This document shows, one piece after another, positions 44,939 through 55,197 of a DNA stretch of 64,000 nucleotides (position 1 is its first letter; the number at the start of each line of letters is the position of its first letter). Where the stretch lies: positions 992,001-1,056,000 of the forward strand of contig NZ_FOVD01000001.1 of assembly GCF_900115055.1 (NCBI RefSeq), read 5' to 3'. The notes under the pieces are model-generated. The model saw only the letters and a list, made by a program, of their open reading frames with translations. It was not told the origin of the DNA and ran no database searches. Origin of the DNA: Chryseobacterium oleae. GTDB taxonomy: Bacteria; Bacteroidota; Bacteroidia; Flavobacteriales; Weeksellaceae. A program made the position numbers and the translations under genes.

Positions 44939-46267
44939 TTAATCCTGATAATGATAATACCTCGCTCCTATCAAAACGGGATTTTCCGATTCTATTGATA
45001 CTAAGCCAAAACCGTTATATTGGCTGTTGACAGAATGATAAAGTTGTTTTCTGTGTAATTTCTCGTAGGTTTCAAAATCAATTGCGGTTCTGTTTTCTAA
45101 ATTTTCGAACACCTTCCATTTTGAAACGGCTGTTTTCCAGTTTTCAGATATTTTTCCGGCAAAAACTTTAGATTTTGAACCGCTTCCATAGCCTAAAAAG
45201 CCAATTTCCCGACCAGCCAGTTCTTCACCTTCATCATAAGAAACCTGAATAGCAGACAACAGCGCCATAAAAACAGAAGCTGTATACATATTTCCTATTT
45301 CTGACGATGCTCTTTGTGACCTTTCTATTTTTTCATTGATAAAATTCAGATAGTCTTCAGATTTTGCAACCGCTTTCTGCTCCTCGGGAGTTTGATAAGA
45401 AAATCCATTTTCAAGGCTGTAGATCTCTGTGAAAACTCTTTTGCCGTGGAAGGCATATGGAAGGTGGAAAATTAGATATCTCCAGTCTTCATAAGGTTTG
45501 TCTCTTCCTGTAATTTCTTTATAATGCTGATAAGCTTCCCTGATTCTGTCCTGATAACACTGGTTTGAATACTGTCCGTCAAAAACAGGCTCATCAGTAA
45601 ACACTTCAATCTTATCCGGAAAGGTATCAGGTGCTTCATTTAAATCTTCTTTGCTGTATGATCTTCTCGGTTTGAAAAAATCAAAAACACTTTCGGTAGC
45701 GACTCCCCAGTTGTTTTCAATTTCCAGAAGATCAGGTTTTGATGAAATCAGTAATGCTACTGCTCCTCCACCCTGTGTATATTCGCCGGAAGAAGCCAGT
45801 TCATATTTAGCATAATCGCTGGCAATGACTACGGCCTTTTTCTCCGGATTCACCCTTACAAAATCAAGGGAATTGTGAAGTGCATCCACTGCTCCGATGC
45901 AGGCAAATGTCATATCCACGACATCACAGTTTCTGAAACATCTTTCACCAAACTCCTTTTCCAGGACTTTTTCTACCATCTGCATTGCATAAGACGCCGT
46001 AGGTTTCGCTGCATCCAAAGCGCTTTCGGTTCCCAGATAAATTCTAGCTATATCTTTCGGATTAAGATTATGGCCTTTAATCAATTTTAATAAAGCCTCT
46101 GCCGCAAATGTAGCTGCATCTTCATGAACATCCGGGAAACCCATTTTATGCAATCCCAGTCCTTTTTCCAGTTTTGCGGGTTCAATTCCCCTTTTCTCCG
46201 CCAGGTCTTTGATCTCTAAGTACAAAGACGGCACATAATAGCCCGCAGCCTCAATTCCAAAAGTCAT
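44939..46267 (-). CDS. mvaS: Hydroxymethylglutaryl-CoA synthase
   Basis: 442 residues. It condenses acetyl-CoA with acetoacetyl-CoA to HMG-CoA, the entry to the mevalonate pathway for isoprenoids. Catalytic residues by family alignment: Glu81 (GTESALDAAKP), Cys123 (MTFACIGAVDAL) and His268 (FHLPYAFHGKR). C-terminal GYGSGSKSKVF is typical. Thiolase-fold relatives with other substrates exist, but the motif set fits HMG-CoA synthase. Monocistronic; the M1 peptidase terminator lies beyond its start. Confidence 0.88.
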   Translation of the reverse strand: MTFGIEAAGYYVPSLYLEIKDLAEKRGIEPAKLEKGLGLHKMGFPDVHEDAATFAAEALLKLIKGHNLNPKDIARIYLGTESALDAAKPTASYAMQMVEKVLEKEFGERCFRNCDVVDMTFACIGAVDALHNSLDFVRVNPEKKAVVIASDYAKYELASSGEYTQGGGAVALLISSKPDLLEIENNWGVATESVFDFFKPRRSYSKEDLNEAPDTFPDKIEVFTDEPVFDGQYSNQCYQDRIREAYQHYKEITGRDKPYEDWRYLIFHLPYAFHGKRVFTEIYSLENGFSYQTPEEQKAVAKSEDYLNFINEKIERSQRASSEIGNMYTASVFMALLSAIQVSYDEGEELAGREIGFLGYGSGSKSKVFAGKISENWKTAVSKWKVFENLENRTAIDFETYEKLHRKQLYHSVNSQYNGFGLVSIESENPVLIGARYYHYQD

Positions 46268-46356
46268 CCTATTCTAAATTTTTATACGAATTTATAAAAT
46301 GATGTTTGAATATGCCTCCCATTTATTACCCAAATTTCCTTTTTTAAAATAAAAAT

Positions 46357-46390
46357 CATAAAAAAACTGCTGTTTTTCACAGCAGTTTTA
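46357..46390 (-). terminator. Terminator after the M1 peptidase operon
   Basis: An 11-bp stem, aaaactgctgt / acagcagtttt, with a 5-base loop; T-run on the minus strand. Confidence 0.85.
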
Positions 46391-46416
46391 TATTCTAAAT
46401 AATTCTAAGGATCTTT

Positions 46417-48924
46417 TTACTTAAAATCTTCAATGGCTTTATTGATCGCATCGATCTGTTTGTTGATGCTCGCTGCATTCTGAGGATTCTGTCTCAGCAA
46501 CTCCATTTTCTTACTTAAACCATCTTTCAGCATCTGGGAAATCATCATTTTAACCTGAGGATTATCTCCCATTTCACCTTTTGCATGGCTGATGATTTTT
46601 GTAATGTTTTCAGTAGCTTTCAGATTATCCGAGCTCATGATCCAATTGTATCCTTCTTCTGCAGATTTACCCAGTTCCGGGTTCTGGAATTTAATGAAAG
46701 GATAAAATGCCACAAGAGGCGTGATATTGGACATCTGAGAAGTTACCTTATTCTTTACAATTACCGGAAGAAGTTGTCCCATCAATTCGTCTGAAGCGCC
46801 TTCAAGATCGATTTTATCTGCCAGTGCATTCGCTTTTGACGGATCTATCGTTAAAACAGCACTTAATGAAGTTGCTTTTACAGCATTGGACACCGCATTC
46901 ACTCCTTTTTCAAAAACAGGAAGGTATTTTTTATCTTTAGTTTTAGCCAAAGCCGTGATCGCAGCAGCCTGAACCAGAGTTTTCGGGTCATTGGAAGCCA
47001 GTTTCTCTACATCAGCGCCAAGAGCTTTCATCTGCTCAGCATTTGAAAGGTCCATCAACTGAAGCGCCTTGATTCTTGTTCTGAAATAAGGATCTTTTAA
47101 TGCTGCAGCCAGTAATTTCGTAGCAGCCGGGTTTTTACCCACCTGATCTTTTATCGCAGCTAGAGCTTTGTATCTGCTCTTAAATTCCTTAGAATTGGTG
47201 AACTGCATCAGGTTCTGTTCCGGAGTCTTGGTCTCGGTAATTTCTGAAACTAAAATTCCGTCTGCGTTGATATTGATCAGATCCGGAGTTTTAGACACAT
47301 CAAAATTGAATGTGTTTTTCGCTTCAGCATTAACCCATACATTATATCTTTTCGGCTTTCCGTTGTCATACACATCGATGGCAAGAGGGAATTCAAATGG
47401 CTGATCCTGCGTTTGGTTAATCGTTACGGCTACCTGCTTTTTCACCGGTTCAAAAGTAAACGAATAATTCAGCTTTGGATTTCCGCTTCCGAAATACCAT
47501 TGATTGAAGAACCAGTTCAGATCTTTTCCTGAAACTTTTTCAAAAGAAAGCCTCAATTGGTGAGCTTCTCCGTTTTGGTATTCATTGGTTTTCAGATAAT
47601 CGTTCATTCCGGCAAAGAACGCATCGTCGCCCAGATAATTTCTCAGCATGTGAAGGATACCGCCACCTTTCTGATACGTCACAAGGTCAAAAACATCTTC
47701 ACGGGAATCATAGTTGAATCTCACGAGGTCTTTCTTGAAATCAGCCGGATTGTGGATGTACATATTCACATCGGTCATCTGGTGATAATCTGCCTGGTCT
47801 TTTCCGTATTTATATTCGTTCCACAGGTATTCGGAATAGTTAGCGAATGATTCGTTCACGGTAAGGTTGCTCCAGCTTTCTGCTGTCACAAGATCTCCAA
47901 ACCAGTGGTGGAATAATTCATGGGCGATCGTATCTTCCCATTTGTTTTCATCGATCAGCTGTCCCGGCTTTTGAAGAATATCGCTTCCGTGAAGAGTCGC
48001 CGTTGTATTCTCCATAGCACCGCTCACATAGTCTCTTCCTGAGATCTGCGCATATTTCGCCCACGGATAATCATAACCCATCTTTTTGGAGAAAAACTCC
48101 ATCATTTCCGGCGTGTTTCCGTAGATCTGTTTTGCATAAGGTTCGTATTCTTTTTCGATATAATAGTCTACCGGAATATTTTTCCATTTGTCTTTCACGA
48201 TAGCATATTCACCCACGCCCATAAAGAACAGGTAGGTAGAATGTCTTTTATCCATGACCCAATGGTCTGTTCTTAAGCTTCCTTCTTTCTGTGAATCTTT
48301 CAGAATTCCATTAGAAAGGGTGACATATTTATCAGGAACGGTCATATAGATCTCCTGAGTAGTCTTCTGATTCGGTTTATCGATGGTTGGGAACCATGCG
48401 GAAGAAGATTCTGTCTCACCCTGCGTCCAGATCTGAGTCGGCATATCCGGATCCTGTCCCTGTGCATTGATAAAATAAAGACCTTTGGCATCATTGATGG
48501 CCATACTTCCTTTCTGTTTTACCTCATTCGGACGTGCCGTATACTTGATATATACTGTATATTCCTGGTTTTTCTGATAGGTTTTATCCAGACTGATCTT
48601 CAGGATCTCGTCCTTATATTCATATTTCAGAGGTGATTTTTTTCCGTTGCTGTCAAGAGCTACTTCATGAATCAGCATTCCTTTTGCATCAAGCGTCAGT
48701 TCGTTGGTAGGATAGAAATACGGAGTGGCCGTTAACCATTCTTCTCCGCCCATCTGCTCTTTCTGATAATCGAAATTGACTTTAAGCTTGGTATGTTTAA
48801 GTTCCGTTACTTTGGTATGGGTGGCTCTGTACGCCTTTTCTCTTCCTGAAGTTTCGGTCTGTGCTGATACGTTGGCGGAAAAGAAAATTCCGAGTATAGC
48901 AATGGACAAAATCGCCTTTTTCAT
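46417..48924 (-). CDS. M1-family zinc metallopeptidase (aminopeptidase)
   Basis: 835 residues with a signal peptide cut near ANVSAQ. The substrate-recognition motif GAMEN is at 302-306. Zinc ligands are in HELFH (335-339) and Glu358 (NESF), giving the HEXXH-x18-E pattern. The C-terminal ~300 residues are HEAT-like helices (FRTRIKALQLMDLSN, LVQAAAITALAKTKDKKY). It releases N-terminal residues from peptides in the periplasm. It is the last gene of a three-gene operon behind a small protein gene and a serine hydrolase gene. Confidence 0.92.
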   Translation of the reverse strand: MKKAILSIAILGIFFSANVSAQTETSGREKAYRATHTKVTELKHTKLKVNFDYQKEQMGGEEWLTATPYFYPTNELTLDAKGMLIHEVALDSNGKKSPLKYEYKDEILKISLDKTYQKNQEYTVYIKYTARPNEVKQKGSMAINDAKGLYFINAQGQDPDMPTQIWTQGETESSSAWFPTIDKPNQKTTQEIYMTVPDKYVTLSNGILKDSQKEGSLRTDHWVMDKRHSTYLFFMGVGEYAIVKDKWKNIPVDYYIEKEYEPYAKQIYGNTPEMMEFFSKKMGYDYPWAKYAQISGRDYVSGAMENTTATLHGSDILQKPGQLIDENKWEDTIAHELFHHWFGDLVTAESWSNLTVNESFANYSEYLWNEYKYGKDQADYHQMTDVNMYIHNPADFKKDLVRFNYDSREDVFDLVTYQKGGGILHMLRNYLGDDAFFAGMNDYLKTNEYQNGEAHQLRLSFEKVSGKDLNWFFNQWYFGSGNPKLNYSFTFEPVKKQVAVTINQTQDQPFEFPLAIDVYDNGKPKRYNVWVNAEAKNTFNFDVSKTPDLININADGILVSEITETKTPEQNLMQFTNSKEFKSRYKALAAIKDQVGKNPAATKLLAAALKDPYFRTRIKALQLMDLSNAEQMKALGADVEKLASNDPKTLVQAAAITALAKTKDKKYLPVFEKGVNAVSNAVKATSLSAVLTIDPSKANALADKIDLEGASDELMGQLLPVIVKNKVTSQMSNITPLVAFYPFIKFQNPELGKSAEEGYNWIMSSDNLKATENITKIISHAKGEMGDNPQVKMMISQMLKDGLSKKMELLRQNPQNAASINKQIDAINKAIEDFK

Positions 48925-48935
48925 CTGTTACTTTA

Positions 48936-49166
48936 TTATTTTTTAGAATTATTTTTTGTTATTATATCAAAAATATCATTAACCAGGGTTTCGTAGTCGC
49001 CTGTTTTCAGCTGTTCTTTGGTTTTAGCAAAAGCTTTTTTCAGTTCGCTTTCCGGGTTTTCATCATCAATGATCTCTACCGAGGCGACTCCTTTCAATTG
49101 CAGAACTGCATTTTGAAGTGCCGCAAGATCTGCATTGTCTTCTGTATTGATTTTTAAATATTTCAT
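48936..49166 (-). CDS. Small hypothetical protein (DUF2683-like)
   Basis: 76 residues from the ATG of MKYLKINTED (49166); the frame extends upstream to 49232, but that overlaps the serine hydrolase gene. The region LAALQNAVLQLKGVASVEIID resembles a small ferredoxin-like/antitoxin-type fold such as DUF2683. It lies 1 base after the serine hydrolase stop and 11 bases before the M1 peptidase start, so it is surely in that operon. Role unknown. Confidence 0.65.
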   Translation of the reverse strand: MKYLKINTEDNADLAALQNAVLQLKGVASVEIIDDENPESELKKAFAKTKEQLKTGDYETLVNDIFDIITKNNSKK

Positions 49167-49167
49167 T

Positions 49168-50490
49168 TTATTGTTTCTTAAAGGTAAAATTATTGGCACC
49201 CTGCGAGAAGTCCATGGTTCCTCTTTCCGCATTGAACTTCATTTTGATGCCTGCCATTTCAAACTTAAATTCGGTTTCAGAGACGGCTTCCAGTGGAAAC
49301 GCGCCTTGTCCTGTAGCCTGTCCCTTCAGTTTCCCATCTTCCTGGAAGATTTTTATATCCAGTGGAAAGCCTTCGGTCTTGTAAAGTCCTTCATATTTTT
49401 TCAAAGTTTCGGCTGCTACAGAAACTCCTCTAAAATTAGGCATTTTAAAATCTTTACCAATAGATGTTTCCATCATTTTAATGGAAATATCATTATTATC
49501 GTAATCTGATTGATTGGTAATGGCACTCACGCCTACTTTCAGTTCAGGAAAATAATACAAGACCGAACGGAACTGATCAATTCCACCGTTATGCCCATAC
49601 CCCGAATATGTTTGAAAAGGCACCTTTGCTATTCCGTATCCATAATTGTCGATAAAATTTTTCATTCCGGAAAGGCTGGCTTTACTGATCAGTTTTCCAT
49701 TTTCCAGAGCAATAATAAACTTCAAAAGTTCAGTTGGCGTGGAAATGATATCTCCTGCCCCCAGCGGAACGCTCATATCTGTTTCCTGCCATGGCTGATA
49801 ACTCCCGTTGGAATAGGTATAGGAAAGCGCCTGGTTTTTTGAAGGATCAATCTTTCCGCCCACTTCGGTCAGGGTCAACTTCAAAGGGTTAGTAATTTTA
49901 GTCTTCAGCAGTTGTGCGTAGGTCTTTTTATATACTTTTTCCAGTATAAAGGTCAGCAGAATATAGTTGGAATTGCTGTATTCATATTTCGTTCCCGGAG
50001 CGAAGTCGCTTTTATATTTTTTGATGATTGAGATCAGGGATTGTTCTGTCTGTGGTTTTGTGTTATAGGTCCAATACTCCTGTTCATCCGTGAGATTATG
50101 AATTCCGCTTCTGTGCTGTAAAAGGTTTTCTAGGGTTATTTTATCTGCATTTTCTATTTCCGGATACCAGGTGGAAAGTTTAGTGTCAAGGGAAAGCTTT
50201 TTCTCTTCAACAGCTTTCATCACAAGGACTGCGGTGAATGTTTTGGAAATGGAACCTATGCGGTATTGGGTATTGATATTGGTTTTCTGCTGTTTTGCAG
50301 CGTCGGAGAATCCGGTTGTCTTCAGAAAAGTAGGCTGACCGTTCTCTGCAATCGCAAAACTTCCCATTACTTTATGGTGAACAGAAAGTGAATCGAGATA
50401 ATCCATTAATTTCTGTTTGTTTGCACTTTGAGAAAATGCCATACACGAAATACTTGCTGTCGCTACAAAAAACAGTTTTTTCAGAATCAT
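49168..50490 (-). CDS. Serine hydrolase of the beta-lactamase class C family
   Basis: 440 residues with a signal peptide (cut near SCMAFSQ). The SxxK motif is SISK at 80-83, with YSN at 171-173 and a GHNGG segment as the third motif. A C-terminal barrel-like domain follows (KYEGLYKTEGF, then GTMDFSQGANNFTF). Members are DD-peptidases, esterases or amidohydrolases; I see no evidence that it acts on beta-lactams. First gene of the operon with the small protein and M1 peptidase genes. Confidence 0.85.
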   Translation of the reverse strand: MILKKLFFVATASISCMAFSQSANKQKLMDYLDSLSVHHKVMGSFAIAENGQPTFLKTTGFSDAAKQQKTNINTQYRIGSISKTFTAVLVMKAVEEKKLSLDTKLSTWYPEIENADKITLENLLQHRSGIHNLTDEQEYWTYNTKPQTEQSLISIIKKYKSDFAPGTKYEYSNSNYILLTFILEKVYKKTYAQLLKTKITNPLKLTLTEVGGKIDPSKNQALSYTYSNGSYQPWQETDMSVPLGAGDIISTPTELLKFIIALENGKLISKASLSGMKNFIDNYGYGIAKVPFQTYSGYGHNGGIDQFRSVLYYFPELKVGVSAITNQSDYDNNDISIKMMETSIGKDFKMPNFRGVSVAAETLKKYEGLYKTEGFPLDIKIFQEDGKLKGQATGQGAFPLEAVSETEFKFEMAGIKMKFNAERGTMDFSQGANNFTFKKQ

Positions 50491-50550
50491 ATTATTAATT
50501 TTTCAATCAGTAGTAAAATTAAGGATTCTGTTACAACAGAATTCGGAATA

Positions 50551-50716
50551 TCAATCGTAATCTTCGGAGAAAATACCGCTATTTTCCAGCCGGGACATAA
50601 TCTCATGGTCCTCTTTCCACAGGCTGTCTTTTTTGAGATAATTCAGGACCGTTTTTTTATTTCCGGGATTATTAAAGGAAAGAAGCATGGCTACATAATC
50701 TCTTTTATGTGCTATA
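50551..50716 (-). pseudogene. Out-of-frame C-terminal continuation of the next lipoprotein gene
   Basis: Past the TAA of the 245-residue gene, the shifted frame is open for about 54 codons and reads naturally: NIAHKRDYVAMLLSF, then NNPGNKKTVLNYLKKDS and a stop in the form SEDYD. It has the same charged, helical style as the upstream protein. A single extra base near 50720 (CTCTATT versus CTCATT) would separate the frames. It is a real frameshift, a sequencing error, or a recoding site. Confidence 0.65.
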
Positions 50717-51454
50717 TTAATAGAGATTTGCCAATTCCTTCTGCAACAGGTCAGCGTATTCCTTTTTGTGCCAGGAGTTAAGGTATTTCAAGGCCGGCTG
50801 CCTATGATTTTCAAAGGCCTGTTTTGCGATCTGTTTTTTCAGACCATCAGAAAAGATTCTGTTTCTCAATGCTGTTGTAAGGATAAGTTCTGAAGATTCC
50901 GGCATGAAAAGGATCATGCTGTCGAGCTGTTTCAAATCCTGATCTGAGTTGAGTTCTTCCGGTTTCAGTTTGTAATACTGTGCCCAGTAAACCGGTTCCG
51001 CAGGATGGTCATTACTAAGAATACATCCATTTTGAATATGCACCGTCCCTCTTCTATTGAGCATTTTCTGAAAAACAGGAATGGTATATTGATTGTCTTT
51101 TTCTGAAAGTCCGATGGAAGCATACACCGCTAGCACACTATTTTTATTATCTGTCAGCGCCAGCAATTCCTGTTCTGAAGCTGCTTTATACAATTTTTTG
51201 AAATTCCTGAAATTAGCAGGCGTGTCTGTGGCCCCTTTTCCTCCCTGTTCTGTTTCATAGATGTTTAAAGACGAAATATCTTTAACTATTTTTCTTAAAT
51301 GCTGAGGAACATTTAAAGAATCAAAGACAGCATCTTTTGTATAATCGAAATCGTCGGTCAACAGATCTGTAATGACCGGTTTTTTCTCTTCTTTTTGATG
51401 ACAGCTGAAGAGCGTAATGGTAAGAATAACAGCGAAAATTCCCGAGACTTTCAT
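50717..51454 (-). CDS. Hypothetical lipoprotein with helical repeats, probably truncated
   Basis: 245 residues with lipobox LFSC (Cys18). It has a Gly-rich region around TEQGGKGATDTP and helical segments with ASEQELLALTDNKNSVLAVYA and HRQPALKYLNSWHKKEYADL that look like degenerate HEAT repeats. The ORF ends in ELANLY, while the following 54 codons in the next frame continue the same pattern (separate entry), so the natural product was probably about 300 residues. It overlaps the thyA stop by one base (TAATG), so it is co-transcribed with thyA. Function unknown. Confidence 0.75.
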   Translation of the reverse strand: MKVSGIFAVILTITLFSCHQKEEKKPVITDLLTDDFDYTKDAVFDSLNVPQHLRKIVKDISSLNIYETEQGGKGATDTPANFRNFKKLYKAASEQELLALTDNKNSVLAVYASIGLSEKDNQYTIPVFQKMLNRRGTVHIQNGCILSNDHPAEPVYWAQYYKLKPEELNSDQDLKQLDSMILFMPESSELILTTALRNRIFSDGLKKQIAKQAFENHRQPALKYLNSWHKKEYADLLQKELANLY

Positions 51455-52248
51455 TATACCGCTACAGGTGCTTTAATTCCCGGATGCGGATCATAATTTT
51501 CAAGGGTAAAATCTTCAAACGTAAAACCGAAAATATCTTTGATCTCAGGATTCAGTTTCATCACAGGAAGTGGTCTCGGATCTCTGGAAAGCTGCTTATT
51601 CACCTGCTCAAAATGATTGTTGTAAATATGTACATCCCCGAAGCTGTGGACATAATCTCCAACTTCCAGATCACATACCTGCGCCACCATCATCAGCAAT
51701 AATGCATAGCTCGCAATATTGAAAGGTACTCCTAAAAAGACATCAGCACTTCTCTGGTACAGCTGCAGCGACAGTTTTCCATCTGCTACATAAAACTGAA
51801 ATAAAGCGTGACAGGGTGCCAGCGCCATATTGGGAATTTCGGCAGCGTTCCATGCGGAAACAATCAGCCTTCTGGAATCCGGATTTTTTTTAATCTGATC
51901 AATCACCTCAGTGATCTGATCTACGATTTTTCCATCCGCTCCCTGCCAGCTTCTCCACTGTGCGCCGTAAACAGGACCTAAGTCGCCGTTTTCATCTGCC
52001 CATTCGTCCCAAATGCTCACGCCGTTGTCATTCAGATATTTGACATTGGTATCACCTTTCAAAAACCAAAGCAGTTCATAGATAATGGATTTCAGGTGTA
52101 CTTTTTTAGTGGTCACCATAGGAAAACCTTTTGACAGATCATACCTCAGCTGGTACCCGAAAACACTTCTGGTTCCGGTTCCGGTTCTGTCGGTCTTGTC
52201 TGTTCCATTGTCTAAAATATGCTGTAAAAGGTCTAGGTAGTTCTGCAT
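51454..52248 (-). CDS. thyA: Thymidylate synthase
   Basis: 264 residues from the ATG of [10 protein letters not shown], the length of the E. coli enzyme. It methylates dUMP to dTMP with methylene-tetrahydrofolate. The catalytic Cys146 is in [10 protein letters not shown], with upstream [11 protein letters not shown] and the RTGTG near the N-terminus. The frame offers a further ATG at 52275, but that adds nine non-family residues. It overlaps the following lipoprotein gene by one base. Confidence 0.95.
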   Translation of the reverse strand: MQNYLDLLQHILDNGTDKTDRTGTGTRSVFGYQLRYDLSKGFPMVTTKKVHLKSIIYELLWFLKGDTNVKYLNDNGVSIWDEWADENGDLGPVYGAQWRSWQGADGKIVDQITEVIDQIKKNPDSRRLIVSAWNAAEIPNMALAPCHALFQFYVADGKLSLQLYQRSADVFLGVPFNIASYALLLMMVAQVCDLEVGDYVHSFGDVHIYNNHFEQVNKQLSRDPRPLPVMKLNPEIKDIFGFTFEDFTLENYDPHPGIKAPVAV

Positions 52249-52316
52249 TTTTGAAAGCGGGTTTTGATGGTTCAAATTTAGAAAAAACTAACCGATTTTG
52301 AGTTATCATAGATCAT

Positions 52317-52353
52317 AAAAAAACAGCTGTGAAAATTATTTCCACAACTGTTT
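52317..52353 (-). terminator. Terminator after the M4 protease gene
   Basis: Imperfect stem aaacagctgtg / ccacaactgttt around an AT-rich loop, with a T-rich tract on the minus strand. Confidence 0.7.
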
Positions 52354-52404
52354 ACTATTATTTTTTACTTGCTGAACCCCGGAGGATCCGTAAATAATCA
52401 GGGA

Positions 52405-55164
52405 TTAATTTTTAATAATCTTCTGAGTAATTTTCTCTTTACCGTTATCCAATGAAAGAATATAAACTCCCTGAAGCAATGCTTCCACGTTGATAGACTG
52501 GGATTTGGTTTCGCCAGACTGAACTACGCTTCCACGGGCATCCACAAGCTGATATCTGAATTCTGAACCGGATTGAGATTTAATCTTAATCACATCTTTT
52601 ACCGGATTTGGATAAACGCTGATTGTACTGTTCTCACCTGAAGTTTCAGCAATCAATGAAGAGATAGCTCCTGCAGAGTTGATTCTTAATGTATAATCTT
52701 CCACCTGTCCGTAGTTAAAGGTACCACATGATGATGAAGGCACTGCATTGTATCTCATAATCACTCTCATTCTTGTATTTCCAGTAAGAGCGGTCGCTGG
52801 AATAGTTATACTTCCGGACACAGGAGATGTTGTGCTTGCCGTTTTAGACCAGGCTAATTCTCCGCTGTCTGTAAAGTCGCCATCGCCGTTATAATCGATA
52901 TAAACTGCATATCCTTCACTGTATCTTGTCGAAGTCCATAATGGTGTAATGGAAACGGTATAAGAAGTTCCTTTCGTCACATTTCCAATAACGGAAGTAA
53001 AGTTTTCATATCCTGCCGTACCCGTTGATGTTTGATTGATATCCGCGAATTTCACATTGCTGATACGTTCGTCAGCCGTGGAATTACCAGAAGATGAGCA
53101 ATAAGTAACGGTACCTCCACCAGCTTGCGTGGTAACACTCACTGCATTACTTGCTGCTGAAATATTGCCTGCTGCGTCTTTTGCTTTAACGGTGAAGCTA
53201 TAAGTAGTGGCCGGGGTCAATCCTGTTACAGAATAAGTGGTAGCAGAGGTAGATCCCAGAAGACTTGTTCCTCTGTACACATCATAACCTGTCACTGCAA
53301 CATTATCAGTAGATCCGCTCCAGGAAAGTGTGGCAGAGGTTTGTGTAGTACCTGAAGCCACCAATTGAGGCGCAGTAGGTGCCTGAGTATCTGTTGTGGT
53401 TCCGCCGGAATAAGCCGTTCCTAATCCTACCGCATAAAATGCATTCTGAGTAGCCTGATGCTCTGCTGAATCTGCACCGTAAAGATCTTTTGCGGATTGA
53501 ATTCCATAGTTCATAGCATTGGTGTAATTGGAATTTCCTGTAAGATAAGACGTTTCTAATCTGTAGACTATTTTCGCAGCTTTTTCAAATCCTACTCCCG
53601 TAACATTGAAGCTGTTTCCGATATCATTGGTTCCGGAACCTCCCATAACCAGAAGATAGAACCAATAATTCAGCACACCGCTATTGTAGTGAACCCCGCA
53701 GTTATCGTTGGTATCAGGATTCGGAATACAGGAATTAGTGGCATCTTTCCAATAAGTTCCTTTGTAGGTATCCGGTTGTTTAGACAATCCTGAATTGGGA
53801 TTGCTCATAGATCTTAAATAATTCGGTGCTACTTTAGTAATATCCTCACCGATTAAAAAGTTTTGTTTCTCCGGTGCGTAAGCATTTTCAATGACGGTTC
53901 CCCAGATATCGGAAAGCCCTTCATTCAACGCTCCTGATTCTCTTTGATACACCAGATTAGCGGTTTCCTGACATACGGCATGTCCTAATTCGTGAGCAGT
54001 TACATCAAATGCTCCAAGAGGTTTAAAGTTGGTGGCCCCGTCGCCGTACACCATTGCGCTTCCTGTCCAGGCTGCATTTTCCCATGAGTTTCTTACATGA
54101 ACATAACTGTCAAGAACAGCCCCCTGATTGTCATAACTGTTTCTATTGAATGTATCTTTGAAATAATCGTATGTTTTTTCTACTCCCCAATGAACATCCA
54201 GCGCTACATCATTTCCTGTGGAAGAATGTTCTGCCGTTGTCCAGTTGTTATCCGTATCTGTAATATTATTCTTTGTAAGACTGGTATAATTTGCATTATT
54301 GTTATTGTAGGTATTGACTCCTCCTCCTCGTGTGTTGTCTTTTAATGCATATTTTCCACTGACAAGCGTGGTTTCAATTGATTTTGTCCCACTGTATTTT
54401 GTCTGGGCGCTTCCGGCAACAAAAATTGATGTAAAATCCTGTTTTGATTGGTTTTCCGGCCCTGCAGGAGAAATACCCGTCATTCCTTTTCCGTGAGAAT
54501 GCTCTCCCGTATGCTTCATAATCTGGTCGTTAAGCAATACGGCTCCTGATTTGGCATCTACATACACGTGAGATCTTAAAAAGGGTTCGGCGGAAAAGAT
54601 ATCAAATTTGTAAGACAATAAAAGTCTGTATTTACCATTTGCAGCTTCAACCGGTAATAATACAAGTTCTCCTTTTGGCTGATAATTAATCTCTCTACCG
54701 TATTCCGTGTTGGTCATTAAAACTTTGGCACCTATGTATTTCGTGGCAGTGCTCAATGCAGCAGATTCCGAGACATCAGGCTGGGTATTCAGGTCGTTGG
54801 TGTCATATATTTCACCATTCATGCTTACCAGGTTGCCCTTTATATAGTGTAGCATATAATTGGCAAATTCAACCTTAATGCCATCGTGATAGAGCTGGTA
54901 TTTTTCATCAGAAAAATCACTGAAGAGTTTTGCAGAATTCACCTTTACCATTTTAGATCCTGCAGGAAGATTTAAAACTTCGGAAAATAATTTTCCACTA
55001 TCAGATAGCGCTACATCTTTCGCAGCGGATCCGGGATTAAAAATAATCAGTGAGGATCTACCATCTTCACTGTTGATTCTTTGCCCAACATATCTTTGGG
55101 CCTGTAGAGAAACCCCGCTTACCAGAAGCGGAATTAAAATCGCAAGAATTGATTTGTTTTTCAT
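52405..55164 (-). CDS. Secreted M4 (thermolysin-family) metalloprotease with FN3, GEVED and T9SS domains
   Basis: 919 residues. Signal peptide (cut near SLQAQ), FTP/PepSY-type prodomain (to about 240), then the M4 catalytic domain with HELGHAV (His391, Glu392, His395) and third zinc ligand Glu415 (NEGLSD). A fibronectin type III domain lies at about 597-690 (APTAPQLVASG to AVSVTT), a GEVED domain at about 695-830, and a T9SS type A sorting domain at the end (VYPNPVKDVI to ITQKIIKN). It is exported through the outer membrane by the type IX system and degrades extracellular proteins. It has its own -7 box and terminator. Confidence 0.94.
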   Translation of the reverse strand: MKNKSILAILIPLLVSGVSLQAQRYVGQRINSEDGRSSLIIFNPGSAAKDVALSDSGKLFSEVLNLPAGSKMVKVNSAKLFSDFSDEKYQLYHDGIKVEFANYMLHYIKGNLVSMNGEIYDTNDLNTQPDVSESAALSTATKYIGAKVLMTNTEYGREINYQPKGELVLLPVEAANGKYRLLLSYKFDIFSAEPFLRSHVYVDAKSGAVLLNDQIMKHTGEHSHGKGMTGISPAGPENQSKQDFTSIFVAGSAQTKYSGTKSIETTLVSGKYALKDNTRGGGVNTYNNNNANYTSLTKNNITDTDNNWTTAEHSSTGNDVALDVHWGVEKTYDYFKDTFNRNSYDNQGAVLDSYVHVRNSWENAAWTGSAMVYGDGATNFKPLGAFDVTAHELGHAVCQETANLVYQRESGALNEGLSDIWGTVIENAYAPEKQNFLIGEDITKVAPNYLRSMSNPNSGLSKQPDTYKGTYWKDATNSCIPNPDTNDNCGVHYNSGVLNYWFYLLVMGGSGTNDIGNSFNVTGVGFEKAAKIVYRLETSYLTGNSNYTNAMNYGIQSAKDLYGADSAEHQATQNAFYAVGLGTAYSGGTTTDTQAPTAPQLVASGTTQTSATLSWSGSTDNVAVTGYDVYRGTSLLGSTSATTYSVTGLTPATTYSFTVKAKDAAGNISAASNAVSVTTQAGGGTVTYCSSSGNSTADERISNVKFADINQTSTGTAGYENFTSVIGNVTKGTSYTVSITPLWTSTRYSEGYAVYIDYNGDGDFTDSGELAWSKTASTTSPVSGSITIPATALTGNTRMRVIMRYNAVPSSSCGTFNYGQVEDYTLRINSAGAISSLIAETSGENSTISVYPNPVKDVIKIKSQSGSEFRYQLVDARGSVVQSGETKSQSINVEALLQGVYILSLDNGKEKITQKIIKN

Positions 55165-55197
55165 AAGTAAATTGTTATATTATTTTTGGTGTGTTAC

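Noticed and set aside
50428..50781. 117-codon plus-strand ORF
   Set aside because: It overlaps the start of the serine hydrolase gene and the frameshifted lipoprotein tail on the other strand; the minus-strand reading is better supported.
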